From M0108 sp937862735 (GTDB taxonomy: Bacteria; Pseudomonadota; Gammaproteobacteria; Chromatiales; Chromatiaceae), in assembly GCA_937862735.1 (NCBI GenBank), contig CALMDH010000304.1, positions 1-64,000 of the forward strand: 64,000 nt of DNA, read 5' to 3'. Shown here in pieces: positions 17,011 to 25,225 of the stretch. Made by a program: the position numbers and the translations under genes. The notes beneath the pieces are model-generated. The model was not told the origin of the DNA and did no database searches. It worked only from the letters and a program-made list of their open reading frames with translations. Numbering within the stretch: the stretch's first letter is position 1; every line of letters begins with the position of its first letter.

Positions 17011-18378
17011 ATGGAACTCTCCACCCTCACCGCCGTTTCCCCCATCGATGGCCGTTACAGCAGCAAGACCGAGGACCTCCGGCCCATCTTCAGCGAGCTG
17101 GGGCTCATCCGCCACCGGGTGCTGGTGGAGGTGTGCTGGCTGCTGGCCCTGGCCGATCATCCCGGCATCCCCGAGGTGCCGCCCCTCTCGGTCCATGCCC
17201 GCCACCTGCTGGAGGCCATGGTGGACAACTTCGGCGAGGAGCAGGGGCATCGGGTCAAGAACATCGAGCGCACCACCAACCATGACGTCAAGGCCGTCGA
17301 GTACTTCATCAAGGAACACATCGCCGGCAATGTCGAACTGGAGGCGGTGAGCGAATTCATCCACTTCGCCTGTACCTCCGAGGACATCAACAACCTCGCC
17401 CATGCCCTGATGCTGCGGGAGGGGCGTGGCCAGGTGCTGCTGCCGCAAATGGACGAGGTCATCGCCGCGCTCCGCGCCCTGGCCCACCGCTTGGCGGACC
17501 TGCCGATGCTGGCGCGTACCCATGGCCAGCCCGCCTCCCCCACCACCCTGGGCAAGGAGCTGGCCAACGTCGCCGCCCGGCTGGCCCGCCAGCGCGATCA
17601 GGTGGCCGAGGTGCCCCTGCTGGGCAAGATCAACGGCGCCGTGGGCAACTACAACGCCCACCTCGCCGCCTATCCGGAGCTGGACTGGCCGGCCCTCGCC
17701 CGCGGCTTTGTCGAATCCCTGGGCCTGACCTGGAATGCCTACACCACCCAGATCGAGCCCCACGACTACATGGCGGAGTTTTTCGACGCCACCGCCCGCT
17801 TCAATACCATCCTCATCGACGCCTGCCGCGACCTTTGGGGCTACATCGCCCTGGGCTATTTCCGCCAGAAGACCGTGGCTGGCGAGGTCGGCTCCTCGAC
17901 CATGCCCCACAAGGTCAACCCCATCGACTTCGAAAACGCCGAAGGCAATCTGGGCATCGCCAACGCCATCCTGGAGCACCTAGCGCGCAAGCTACCCATC
18001 TCCCGTTTTCAGCGCGACCTGACCGATTCCACCGTGCTGCGCAACCTGGGGGTCGGCCTGGCCCACACCAGCATCGCCCTCCAGTCCGCCCTCAAGGGCC
18101 TCGGCAAGCTGGAGGCGGACCCGGCCCGCCTCGCCGCCGACCTGGACGCCAACTGGGAGGTCCTGGCGGAACCCATCCAGACGGTCATGCGCCGCCATGG
18201 GGTGGATAAGCCCTACGAGAAGCTCAAGGAGCTAACCCGGGGTCACCGCATCGGCCGGGAGGAACTGGCGCGCTTCATCGATACCCTGGAGATCCCGGAG
18301 CAGGCCAAGGAGCGGTTGCGGGAACTGACGCCGGCGACCTATATCGGCAACGCCACCGCTCAGGCGCGGGGTATTTGA
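17011..18378 (+). CDS. purB: Adenylosuccinate lyase
   Basis: 455 residues from the ATG at 17011, the family's usual length. The start MELSTLTAVSPIDGRY is typical of gammaproteobacterial PurB; upstream in-frame sequence has no family similarity. PurB cleaves SAICAR to AICAR and adenylosuccinate to AMP in purine synthesis. Signature elements are visible: TSEDINNLAHALM, ARTHGQPASPTTLGKE, the fumarase/aspartase-superfamily signature GSSTMPHKVNPIDFENAEGN (catalytic Ser in the flexible loop) and DLTDSTVLRNLGV. It is a cytosolic homotetramer in the family. No insertion disturbs this gene, unlike purL further along. It runs into the convergent regulator gene with only 30 bases between. Confidence 0.96.
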   Translation: MELSTLTAVSPIDGRYSSKTEDLRPIFSELGLIRHRVLVEVCWLLALADHPGIPEVPPLSVHARHLLEAMVDNFGEEQGHRVKNIERTTNHDVKAVEYFIKEHIAGNVELEAVSEFIHFACTSEDINNLAHALMLREGRGQVLLPQMDEVIAALRALAHRLADLPMLARTHGQPASPTTLGKELANVAARLARQRDQVAEVPLLGKINGAVGNYNAHLAAYPELDWPALARGFVESLGLTWNAYTTQIEPHDYMAEFFDATARFNTILIDACRDLWGYIALGYFRQKTVAGEVGSSTMPHKVNPIDFENAEGNLGIANAILEHLARKLPISRFQRDLTDSTVLRNLGVGLAHTSIALQSALKGLGKLEADPARLAADLDANWEVLAEPIQTVMRRHGVDKPYEKLKELTRGHRIGREELARFIDTLEIPEQAKERLRELTPATYIGNATAQARGI

Positions 18379-18408
18379 GGGTGGTGAATCGGCCGAAGTC
18401 CAGGGACC

Positions 18409-20349
18409 TCAGGGTTTGAAGGGGTCCCGGCTGATGCCGAGCTTGCGCATCCGGGAGCGCAGGGTGTCGGGATTGACCGCCAACAGGCGGGCGGCGCCGA
18501 AGGGTCCCTCCAGCCGGCCATGGCATTGCGCCAGGGCGCGCTCGATGTGATGGCGGATGGCCACGTCCAAGGGTTCGATGACCCCAGTGGGCGCGATGGC
18601 TGGATACATGCCTCCCGCTGCGTTGGCAGTGGCCGCACCGGCGACAACAGTTGCAGCCGTGGTGGATACGTTGCCGGTGCCGGTGCCGGTGCCGACGGCG
18701 GAGGTGCCGTTGGTAGTGGCGGTGCTGCCGCCTGAGGCAGTGCCGGCAGGGTGAGCGGCATTGGCGATGGCATCGGTGGCGTAGGAGTCGGCGTTGACAG
18801 CGTGCGCCGGTAACTGCGCCCCATGCATTAGGGGTCCAGCCCCCAAGGCCCGCTCCACCTCCAGGCCCTGACCGTCGCCGAGGATGGCGGCGCGCTCGAT
18901 GACCGCGGCCAGTTCCCGGACGTTGCCCGGCCAGGGATAGGCCCGCAGCAGGTCCAGGTCCTCCGGAGTCGGGAGTTGGAGCGCCAGACCGAGCCGCACC
19001 GCCGCCTTCTCGGCGAAGTGATGTGCCAGGGCGGGAATGTCCTCGGGCCTCTCCCGTAGGGCGGGGAGATGGAGGGGGAAAACGTTGATCCGATACCAGA
19101 GATCGGCGCGGAACTGGCCATCCCGGACCATGGCCCGCAGGTCGCGATGGGTAGCGGCGATGAGGCGCACATCGACGCGCAGGGTCTGTTGTCCGCCGAC
19201 CCGCTCGAAGCTGCCGTCCTGGAGGATGCGCAGCAACCGCACCTGGATGGCCGGCGTGAGTTCGCCGATCTCGTCCAGGAAGAGGGTGCCGCGGTCGGCG
19301 CGCTCGAACCAACCCAGGCGTCGGGCCCCGGCGCCGGTGAAACTGCCCTTTTCATGGCCGAAGAGTTCCGAGTCCACCAGATCCGGCGGGATGGCGCCGC
19401 AGTTGACGCGCAGGAAGGGGCCTTGGGCCCGGGCGGAGCGGCTATGGATGGCGCGGGCGATGACCTCTTTTCCTGATCCCGTCTCCCCCAGGATCAGGAC
19501 CGGGGCCGTCGCCGGGGCGACCAGTTCCACCCCGCGCATGACCTCCCCTAGACCGGCGTCGGCGCCGATCAGGATATCGGTGAGCTCCCGCCGCCCCAAC
19601 CGGGCCAGGAGCGAGCGGCGATCCGCCTCCGCCGCCTCCCGCTGGGCCAGCAGTTCCCGGAGTCGCTGGTGATTGCGCAGGGCCATGGCGATGGGCTCGC
19701 ACAGGGCCAACATTCTTGGCCCCGCTTCCTCGCTCAGGGTGCCAGGGGGGTCGACACCAATAAGCAGCAGGCCAAGCGGCTCCGCGTCCACGAGCAAGCC
19801 AAGCGCCAGGATCTCCCCGCTCCAGTCGGGGGGCACCAGGCCCGGTACCTCCTCCTCAACCAGCGCCACCGGCCCCTGGATGGCCTGACCTTCCCGGCAC
19901 CAGGCCAGCAACCTGGCCAGGGGAATTGCCCCTACCGCTGAGGAGGCGTTTGATGGCGGTGCCATGGCTGCTGGCAGTGGAGCGAGACCGGCACCAGGCG
20001 GGGCTTCGGGTACGGCAATGGGCGGGGCTCCAAGTGCAGCAGCGGGCACAACGTCAGGCGCGACGCCGGGCATGGGTCTGGACGCGGCGTCCAGCGCGGT
20101 TCCTGGCGCGGCGGCGGACACCCTGGCAGGCGATCTGGCGGGTAAGACCTTGGCCGCCAGGGCGCCTTGCTCCCATTGGGCGACGGTGACGAGACCGGAC
20201 CCCCCGGGTGAGAACTCCAGCACCAGTAACCGCTGGAAGTTCAGGGTTTGGCGCAACTCCTGGGCGATAGCGGCGATGCCATCGTCCAGACGCCAATGCC
20301 GGGCGGACAGACGCCAGAGGTTCAGTAAGCTGTGAGGCGATGCGTCCAT
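18409..20349 (-). CDS. Sigma-54-dependent activator, NorR-like (GAF-AAA-HTH)
   Basis: 646 residues. An N-terminal GAF-type sensor (about 1-230) is followed by an AAA+ core with Walker A GETGSGKE (288-295), the sigma-54 contact loop GSFTGA (335-340, a variant of GAFTGA), Walker B LFLDE (356-360) and a DVRLIAATHRDL sensor region, then a Fis-type helix-turn-helix (about 615-640). The order matches NorR/FhpR-type nitric-oxide sensors. The nearby hemerythrin, DUF2249 and NnrS-like genes support that reading. Two stretches are not family-like: an Ala/Pro-rich insert at 71-142 in the sensor and a Gly/Thr/Ala-rich linker at 505-590 with GT-repeat DNA (GGTGCC units near 18675). Whether the sensor iron ligands survive was not checked. 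Confidence 0.8.
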   Translation of the reverse strand: MDASPHSLLNLWRLSARHWRLDDGIAAIAQELRQTLNFQRLLVLEFSPGGSGLVTVAQWEQGALAAKVLPARSPARVSAAAPGTALDAASRPMPGVAPDVVPAAALGAPPIAVPEAPPGAGLAPLPAAMAPPSNASSAVGAIPLARLLAWCREGQAIQGPVALVEEEVPGLVPPDWSGEILALGLLVDAEPLGLLLIGVDPPGTLSEEAGPRMLALCEPIAMALRNHQRLRELLAQREAAEADRRSLLARLGRRELTDILIGADAGLGEVMRGVELVAPATAPVLILGETGSGKEVIARAIHSRSARAQGPFLRVNCGAIPPDLVDSELFGHEKGSFTGAGARRLGWFERADRGTLFLDEIGELTPAIQVRLLRILQDGSFERVGGQQTLRVDVRLIAATHRDLRAMVRDGQFRADLWYRINVFPLHLPALRERPEDIPALAHHFAEKAAVRLGLALQLPTPEDLDLLRAYPWPGNVRELAAVIERAAILGDGQGLEVERALGAGPLMHGAQLPAHAVNADSYATDAIANAAHPAGTASGGSTATTNGTSAVGTGTGTGNVSTTAATVVAGAATANAAGGMYPAIAPTGVIEPLDVAIRHHIERALAQCHGRLEGPFGAARLLAVNPDTLRSRMRKLGISRDPFKP

Positions 20350-20360
20350 AGGGCTATCTT

Positions 20361-20375
20361 AACGGAAAATCCGTT
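20361..20375. promoter_or_regulatory. Palindrome AACGGA-AAA-TCCGTT beside the activator start
   Basis: A perfect 6+6 inverted repeat with a 3-base spacer lies 12 bases upstream of the activator start codon. It could be an operator for autoregulation or a hairpin in the 5' leader. The half-site AACGG recurs at 20382. Confidence 0.35.
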
Positions 20376-20694
20376 TCATTTAACGGCAAAGGCGGTTTAT
20401 TTCCCGGTTGGTGGTGATTGTCCCTCATGACCAGGTGAGCATTAGGTCCCCACCGAAAATCGAGATTCTTGTAAATCAGCAAGCACTTTGCTTCTAACAT
20501 TCTGACCTGGCTATAAGAATTATCCATCTGCAGGCGCTGATCTGGCCCATTCCGCCCCCAAGGAATGACTTTGCAGCGATTACTCAGCATTGAGTGGAGA
20601 AACCCCTCCACCCCCCCTTATAAGTCCTCGCCAAGGTCAAAATACATATTCATAACATATGGTTGTACCACTTCAGGACAGCGGGACCGAGACT

Positions 20695-20709
20695 TGGCAT
20701 GCCTTTTGA
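20695..20709 (+). promoter_or_regulatory. Candidate sigma-54 (-24/-12) promoter for the permease gene
   Basis: TGGCATGCCTTTTGA agrees with TGGCACGN4TTGC at the -24 GG and most other positions, with 10 bases between GG and the -12 dinucleotide, but the latter is GA rather than GC. It lies about 42 bases before the permease ATG and next to a sigma-54 activator gene. Confidence 0.3.
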
Positions 20710-20750
20710 CTAAGTTCTGGACAGGATCACCTCTCTATCTGGAGCCCACC

Positions 20751-21665
20751 ATGCTACGCCAAGCCCTGCTCACCCTCGAAACCTTCTATCAGTGGCATCG
20801 TACCCGCCTCTGGTTCCTGGCCGGTCTCATCGGTCTCACCCTGGCGGCCTTCGCCACCCTGGGTGTCCTGCGGGACCTGGGCTGGCTGGCGGCACCGGAG
20901 GCCAACTGGACCACCGGCACCCTGCTGATCATCTTCCTGGCGGCCCTGGGCTGCGAGTACCTGGATTCAAGCCTGGGCATGGGCTACGGCACGACCCTGA
21001 CACCCCTCCTGATGCTCGCCGGCTATGAACCCCTGCAGATCGTCCCCGCCGTGCTCCTGTCGGAACTGCTCACCGGCCTCGCCGCCGGCGCCATGCACCA
21101 CCGTGATGGCAACATCGATCTGCGCCGGGACCCGGCGGCGCGCCGCACCTTCGGCCTGCTGGCCCTCCTCAGCGCCCTGGGGGCCATCGTGGCGGTGATG
21201 CTGGCGGTCAAGATCTCCGCCCAGTGGTTCTCGCTGCTGATCGCGGTCATCGTCCTGGCCATGGGCATGATCACCCTGCTCACCGCCCGCCGGCAGATCC
21301 GCTATCACCGTGGCGGCATCCTTACCATCGGCCTGGTCGCGGCCTTCAACAAGGGCCTCAGCGGCGGCGGCTACGGACCCCTGGTGACCTCCGGCCAGGT
21401 GGTTTCCGGAGTGCCCGCCCGCCAGGCGGTAGCCATCACCTCCATGGCCGAGGCCCTGACCTGCGCGGTCGGCCTCGGGGCCTACCTTTACTTCAAGAGT
21501 GGCATCGATTGGTCCCTCACCCTGCCCCTGGTGGCCGGCGCCCTGCTCTCCGTGCCCTTGGCCACCGCCACGGTCAGGCATCTGCCGGAGACGGGTATCC
21601 GCCGCGGGGTCGGCCTCTTCACCCTGATCCTGGGCGTCGTCCTCCTCAGTCGCCTCCTGGGGTGA
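20751..21665 (+). CDS. TauE/SafE (TSUP) family membrane permease
   Basis: 304 residues from the ATG at 20751, preceded by GGAG at 20741; the longer frame upstream is not hydrophobic and is unlikely. About seven or eight transmembrane helices are visible. The TSUP pattern is a conserved GMGYGTTLTPLLMLAGY in the first half, repeated as KGLSGGGYGPLVTSGQV in the second (internal duplication). The family exports sulfite, sulfonates or other sulfur anions; the substrate here is unknown. It is divergent from the sigma-54 activator. In a sulfur-oxidising organism a sulfite role is natural, but its place in the nitric-oxide cluster leaves other anions open. Confidence 0.85.
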   Translation: MLRQALLTLETFYQWHRTRLWFLAGLIGLTLAAFATLGVLRDLGWLAAPEANWTTGTLLIIFLAALGCEYLDSSLGMGYGTTLTPLLMLAGYEPLQIVPAVLLSELLTGLAAGAMHHRDGNIDLRRDPAARRTFGLLALLSALGAIVAVMLAVKISAQWFSLLIAVIVLAMGMITLLTARRQIRYHRGGILTIGLVAAFNKGLSGGGYGPLVTSGQVVSGVPARQAVAITSMAEALTCAVGLGAYLYFKSGIDWSLTLPLVAGALLSVPLATATVRHLPETGIRRGVGLFTLILGVVLLSRLLG

Positions 21666-21792
21666 GAGCCGGAGCGCCACAACCCATTCACGAGCGCGGC
21701 CAGGGCGCTCGGATGGTAAGGGGGGCGAGGGTGAGAACTTCCCCAGGCCCTGAACACAGCGGAGTCACCTGTGGGATGACTCGCCAGACCGG

Positions 21793-23076
21793 TCAAGGGG
21801 CTGGGCTGGCCACCAAGGCGTGGTAGGCCCGCCGATAGCGCAGGACCACGCCCACCAGCAACCCCTCCAGCACCAACCCGGCCAGGGCCAACAGCAGACC
21901 GGCGGGGCGGGCCAGGACGGGGACGAAGATGGCGGCCAGCCCCAGGAGCAAGGCGAGCAGGTGCAGGCCAAACTGCAATCGCGCCCAGCCCAAATCCAAC
22001 AAGCTGCCCATGTGGGGGATGCGCAGATCGAACCGCCCGGACTGCAACTGGCGCTGCTGGAGATGGAACCAGGCAAGAAAGGGCAGGATCTTGAACAACA
22101 TGCCCGCGGGCAACCCCAGCCCGACCCCGACGAGCAGCAGGAACCCGACGAGCATCGGTGGCGCCCCCAGGGCCCAGGCCGGAAGCGCCGCGACCAGCGC
22201 CAGCAGGGCGGCCCACCAGTGCAGCAGGGTGGGATCGAGACGGCGCCGGCCACGCCGGGCCAGTAGCCACAGGGTCAGGAGGGCGAACAGGGCGAAGCCC
22301 GCGCCGGCCGTCCCCAGGGCCAGACTGGCGGCCGGATCCCAACCCCTGACCTCGGCGAGACTGGCCAGGACGATCATCACCAGCAGCAGGGGCACTAGCC
22401 AGGCCCGGGCCAGGGCGGGATAGGGCGGGGTGACGAAGAATAGCGGAATCACCTGGATGGCGACCCCGATCACCAGCAAGCCCACCCAACCCAGCAGCCC
22501 CCAGGTGACATGGACGTTGACCCAGCGGGTCAAGGCCGCCAGGGGGAGCAGACCCAGCAGGAAGGCGCTGAGCACCAGGCCAAGCAGCAGGGTGACGAGC
22601 AAGGCCAGCGCGGCGGCGCGCAAGGCCCGCCGGGTCCCTGGCTCGCCTTGCGCCCGCCACAGGGCCAGGGCGACCGGCAGCAGAAAGCACAGAAAACCCA
22701 GGGCGCTGGCCGCCGCAACCCAGGCCAGGGCCCAGGGCAGGCCGTAGCCCAGGCCCCCGGCCAGGAACAGGGCGCCAAGGCTGAGCAGGGGATGCGTCAG
22801 ATTACCCACCCAGCGCACCCCGGGCACTGGCGCCCCCAGGACCACCGGCAGCAGTTGCAGCAGGGCGCCACACATTACCAGGCCCAGATAGCCGATGGCG
22901 ATCAGGTGCGTCGCCGCCAGGGCCAGGGGCAGCCAGCGCGAGGCGAGCAGGGGCGGACCCTCCCAAAGCAGCAGGAGACCCGCCAGCAGGACGAACAAGG
23001 GGGCCGTGAGGAAGAAACGCGCCGGGACATGAAAGGGCGGCGCCTGCTCCAGGCTGAGACCGCGGGTGTCGATCAT
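21793..23076 (-). CDS. NnrS-like polytopic membrane protein
   Basis: 427 residues with about twelve hydrophobic helices and almost no soluble domain. Conserved-looking histidines lie in helices (THLIAIGYLGLVM, NLTHPLLSLG, VNVHVTWGLLGW), as in NnrS and heme-copper oxidase subunit I-like proteins. It overlaps the DUF2249 gene by 4 bases (ATGA) and is the last gene of the hemerythrin-DUF2249 operon. NnrS proteins protect against nitrosative stress; similar uncharacterised proteins accompany nitric-oxide genes in many Proteobacteria. The cluster context is the main reason for this call. It could instead be another heme or copper membrane protein. Confidence 0.55.
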   Translation of the reverse strand: MIDTRGLSLEQAPPFHVPARFFLTAPLFVLLAGLLLLWEGPPLLASRWLPLALAATHLIAIGYLGLVMCGALLQLLPVVLGAPVPGVRWVGNLTHPLLSLGALFLAGGLGYGLPWALAWVAAASALGFLCFLLPVALALWRAQGEPGTRRALRAAALALLVTLLLGLVLSAFLLGLLPLAALTRWVNVHVTWGLLGWVGLLVIGVAIQVIPLFFVTPPYPALARAWLVPLLLVMIVLASLAEVRGWDPAASLALGTAGAGFALFALLTLWLLARRGRRRLDPTLLHWWAALLALVAALPAWALGAPPMLVGFLLLVGVGLGLPAGMLFKILPFLAWFHLQQRQLQSGRFDLRIPHMGSLLDLGWARLQFGLHLLALLLGLAAIFVPVLARPAGLLLALAGLVLEGLLVGVVLRYRRAYHALVASPAP

Positions 23077-23291
23077 TCGTCACTCGGCCAGATCAGAATA
23101 CGGTAGTCCCCCTCCGCGCCCGTCGTCTCGTAGCGATGGCCCATGCGCCGCAACATATCGAAGAGCGGATAGGGTAGACGGCGGTGCCTGACGGCGAGAC
23201 GGTCTCCCGGCCTGAGGTCCATGAGGGCATCCAGGATCCGCTCCAGGGGTTCCGGTGGCTCCAGCTCACTGACGTCCAGTTCCCTGTCCAT
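23073..23291 (-). CDS. DUF2249 domain protein
   Basis: 72 residues covering one DUF2249 (TusA-like fold) domain. The family pattern is visible: LDVSELEPPEPLERILDAL, then LRPGDRLAVRHRRLPYPLF, then YETTGAEGDYRILI. These small proteins occur with hemerythrin and nitrogen-oxide genes, but their molecular function is not established. The gene begins 3 bases after the hemerythrin stop and overlaps the NnrS-like gene, so translation is probably coupled. Confidence 0.8.
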   Translation of the reverse strand: MDRELDVSELEPPEPLERILDALMDLRPGDRLAVRHRRLPYPLFDMLRRMGHRYETTGAEGDYRILIWPSDE

Positions 23292-23294
23292 GAC

Positions 23295-23732
23295 TCAGAA
23301 CGCCTTGAACTCCGCCACCAGTTCTTCCGCCTGGGTTGCGAGACCCTGGTCCGCCAGGGGATAGAGGATGCCTTCCTCCTTGGCGTTATGCTGCTGTATG
23401 AGGAAATGCAGCGTCTCCACCAGGCCGAGACAGGCCTTCGCGTCCCGTCCGCCCAGGGCCTCCCGCAGTTCATCGAGCAGGGCGCGCATCTGGCGGTGCT
23501 CCATGGTCATGACCTGGACCGGCCCCCGGGCCCGCGGATCGACGGCCAACAGATCAGGGAACAACTTTTCCTCCTCGCGAGCGAAATGGCGCAGCAGGGA
23601 CTCACTCAGATCTTGGCCCGAGGTGCCAGCCGCGTCCCATTCACCGCGGTCCACGGCCTGCTCGAAGTTCGCCAGATAGTGATCACAATGGCGGTGATCC
23701 GCGGTCATGTAGGTGGAGATGGCGTCGCTCAT
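23295..23732 (-). CDS. Hemerythrin HHE-domain protein
   Basis: 145 residues forming one four-helix HHE domain. The iron ligands expected for a di-iron site are placed as usual: a first-helix DHRHCDHYLANFE, a second-helix LRHFAREEEKLFP, a third-helix MEHRQMRALLDEL and a fourth-helix QQHNAKEEGILYP. Such proteins bind O2 or NO or repair nitrosylated iron-sulfur centres. It heads a three-gene operon with the DUF2249 and NnrS-like genes; a candidate Fnr/Dnr box lies about 60 bases upstream. The NorR-like activator three genes away may also control it. Confidence 0.88.
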   Translation of the reverse strand: MSDAISTYMTADHRHCDHYLANFEQAVDRGEWDAAGTSGQDLSESLLRHFAREEEKLFPDLLAVDPRARGPVQVMTMEHRQMRALLDELREALGGRDAKACLGLVETLHFLIQQHNAKEEGILYPLADQGLATQAEELVAEFKAF

Positions 23733-23790
23733 GATGGCTTCTCGGTAGGAAAGGGGGCGAGCAGGTTCCCCCGGCGGAGTGGAAGGTGCC

Positions 23791-23804
23791 TTGACCTTGA
23801 TCAG
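23791..23804. promoter_or_regulatory. Candidate Fnr/Dnr-type box upstream of the hemerythrin operon
   Basis: TTGACCTTGATCAG resembles TTGAT-N4-ATCAA with two departures (C for T, G for A). It lies about 60-70 bases upstream of the minus-strand hemerythrin start, a normal activator position. Crp/Fnr-family NO or O2 sensors often control such genes. Confidence 0.4.
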
Positions 23805-23886
23805 ATTCGCTCCTGGGCATGACCCCCGCGATCAGCTTAGGGCGTACCCCCGACCTCAGCGGAATCGCCGGCGCAAATAAGTATTT

Positions 23887-23989
23887 GTTCAGACCCCTCG
23901 CGCACCAGGAGGGCTTTGGTGGCACAAGGCGCTGACTCTCTTGCTCCCTCCCCCCTGGTGGGGGAGGGTTGGGGAGAGGGGGTCTGAAC
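23887..23989. repeat. Composite palindromic element containing repeat R3, copy b
   Basis: GTTCAGACCCC (23887-23897) and its exact reverse complement GGGGTCTGAAC (23979-23989) bound about 100 bases. Inside, at 23936-23982, lies the R3 pattern: CTCCC runs and GGGGGAGGG/GGGGAGAGG runs around a central CTGGTG, related to the recD-internal copy at 15657-15695. The size and terminal inverted repeats recall a small non-autonomous mobile or REP-like element. Confidence 0.6.
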
Positions 23990-24003
23990 GGGTACGCAAA
24001 AAA

Positions 24004-24036
24004 AACCGGCCACAATGATGTGGCCGGTTTTTTTTA
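24004..24036. terminator. Bidirectional intrinsic terminator downstream of the OmpA gene
   Basis: A perfect 10-base stem, AACCGGCCAC (24004-24013) and GTGGCCGGTT (24020-24029), with a 6-base loop. It is flanked by an A-run on the left and a T-run (to 24035) on the right. Read on the minus strand it ends the OmpA-family transcript about 45 bases after the stop. Confidence 0.9.
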
Positions 24037-24078
24037 TGCGCCGATCAAGGGGTCATGCCCCTTGGTCTCAGTCCCCAA

Positions 24079-24669
24079 TCACTTGAGGTCGGTCTTGGTC
24101 AGCACGACACGGCGCTGCTCGACGGAATCCGGCGGGTAATTGGGCAGCAGGTCACGCTTGCCCATGGACTTGGCTGGAGCCACATGCTGGGCCGGATAGC
24201 CTTGCTTGATGATGTAGTTACGGACGGCATCGGCGCGGCGCTGACCCAGGGCCATGTTATAGGCGTCCGAACCCACGGCGTCGGTATGACCCACGACGGT
24301 GACCACCTCGGTCTCGGGAGTCGACTGGATGTCCGCGATGTACTTGTCGATCAGAGCAATCTCCTGCTTGTTCACGACATAGGTCGGGACTTCGTACTTA
24401 TCGAACTCAAAGTTCAGGCGGACGGTCACCTCCTCGGCGACGACAACCTTGGGAGCGGCGCAGGGGGGCAGGTTGTTGGGGCCATCCGGGTAGGCGCTGC
24501 GCCAGCACTCACCGGCGCTGTTGACCCAGGCCTGGCCCTGGGGAAGGGAGGCGTCGCCAGAGGCGAACCAGAAGCTGTCTTGCTCGACCGCTTGCACGGC
24601 GGGAGCCATGAGGCTGACGGCCAGCGCGATCGGCGCCACACGGCCTAGGATCTTCGTTGCTTGGTACAT
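24079..24669 (-). CDS. OmpA-family outer-membrane/peptidoglycan-linking protein
   Basis: 196 residues. A signal peptide (about 1-27, ending AVQA) precedes a short variable region with two or three cysteines (GECW, PPCA) and a complete C-terminal OmpA domain. That domain holds RLNFEFDKYEV, TVVGHTDAVGSDAYNMALGQRRADAVRNYI and EQRRVVL, including the Asp and Arg that bind meso-diaminopimelate in peptidoglycan. There is no eight-stranded barrel, so it is a periplasmic protein or a small outer-membrane anchor. It is monocistronic with its own promoter region and terminator. Its codon choice and strong terminator suggest high expression, as usual for such proteins. Confidence 0.85.
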   Translation of the reverse strand: MYQATKILGRVAPIALAVSLMAPAVQAVEQDSFWFASGDASLPQGQAWVNSAGECWRSAYPDGPNNLPPCAAPKVVVAEEVTVRLNFEFDKYEVPTYVVNKQEIALIDKYIADIQSTPETEVVTVVGHTDAVGSDAYNMALGQRRADAVRNYIIKQGYPAQHVAPAKSMGKRDLLPNYPPDSVEQRRVVLTKTDLK

Positions 24670-24738
24670 GTTCTCTTATCCTCTGTTCAGGTTAGAAGGA
24701 CTTGGTTTAGAAATTCGGCGTTTCGGCCTAGGCCAGAA

Positions 24739-24744
24739 ATTATA
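24739..24744 (-). promoter_or_regulatory. Candidate -10 element for the OmpA-family gene
   Basis: On the minus strand the sequence reads TATAAT, about 70 bases before the start codon. The -35 region at a 17-base spacing is TCGTTG, only partly consensus. Position and AT-rich context make it the best promoter candidate. Confidence 0.4.
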
Positions 24745-25033
24745 CATTAGACGAATGACAACAACGACGCTGAGCGCCCTGTACGGAAGCCTGGCTCCGG
24801 ATATCCACCATGACAGCCGGCGCAATACAGCCTCTGTTGCACATAATCGTCCGTCGTTCCTAATTGTAGCGTAAAACACAGGCCACAGTGCAACCTTTTT
24901 CCCCTGCCGACAATTTCGCAACGACTTCAAGTCGGTCAGTTTACAAGTCATTGATTAAATTGACATCGAATAATCCGGAAGGGGCGTTACAGCCTTGCTA
25001 CTGTGTATTTATTACCACATAACCAGACTTCGC

Positions 25034-25060
25034 ATGCCCCTCGGCACCGGTGAGGGGCAT
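25034..25060. repeat. 9-base-stem hairpin downstream of purL
   Basis: ATGCCCCTC (25034-25042) pairs perfectly with GAGGGGCAT (25052-25060) around a 9-base loop. It lies about 165 bases past the purL stop on the minus strand. There is no T-run, so it may be an attenuating or Rho-associated structure or an isolated repeat. Confidence 0.4.
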
Positions 25061-25225
25061 CCCCAGGAGTCAATTCCGCCCGATTATCCGTCACCTTGTT
25101 CGCCATCAGCCGAAGGCCGGTTGGTCGCTCACGGAAAATGTAGTATTCATGCAACGTCGGTGATTTTTACAACAGCCAGGGCGGCCTCTGCGCGGGCTTA
25201 GACCTAACCCACAGGGAACTCACGG

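Larger units (their letters stand above)
20350..20750. other. Divergent intergenic region, regulator / permease
   Basis: About 400 bases, less G+C-rich than the surrounding genes. It must hold promoters for the sigma-54 activator (minus) and the permease (plus). Listed separately are a palindrome next to the regulator start and a candidate -24/-12 element. The rest shows no coding or RNA signal that I can support. Confidence 0.5.
24670..25225. other. Intergenic region between the OmpA gene and purL
   Basis: About 560 bases, lower in G+C than the genes. It holds the probable OmpA-gene promoter at the left end and a 9-base hairpin near 25034-25060. No open frame here looks real. The AT-rich middle (24890-25020) could hold a small RNA or regulatory sites, but nothing in it meets a standard I would call. 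Confidence 0.45.

Noticed and set aside
24995..25201. Small plus-strand frame in the OmpA-purL gap
   Set aside because: No ribosome site, composition unlike coding sequence, overlaps a hairpin; treated as non-coding.
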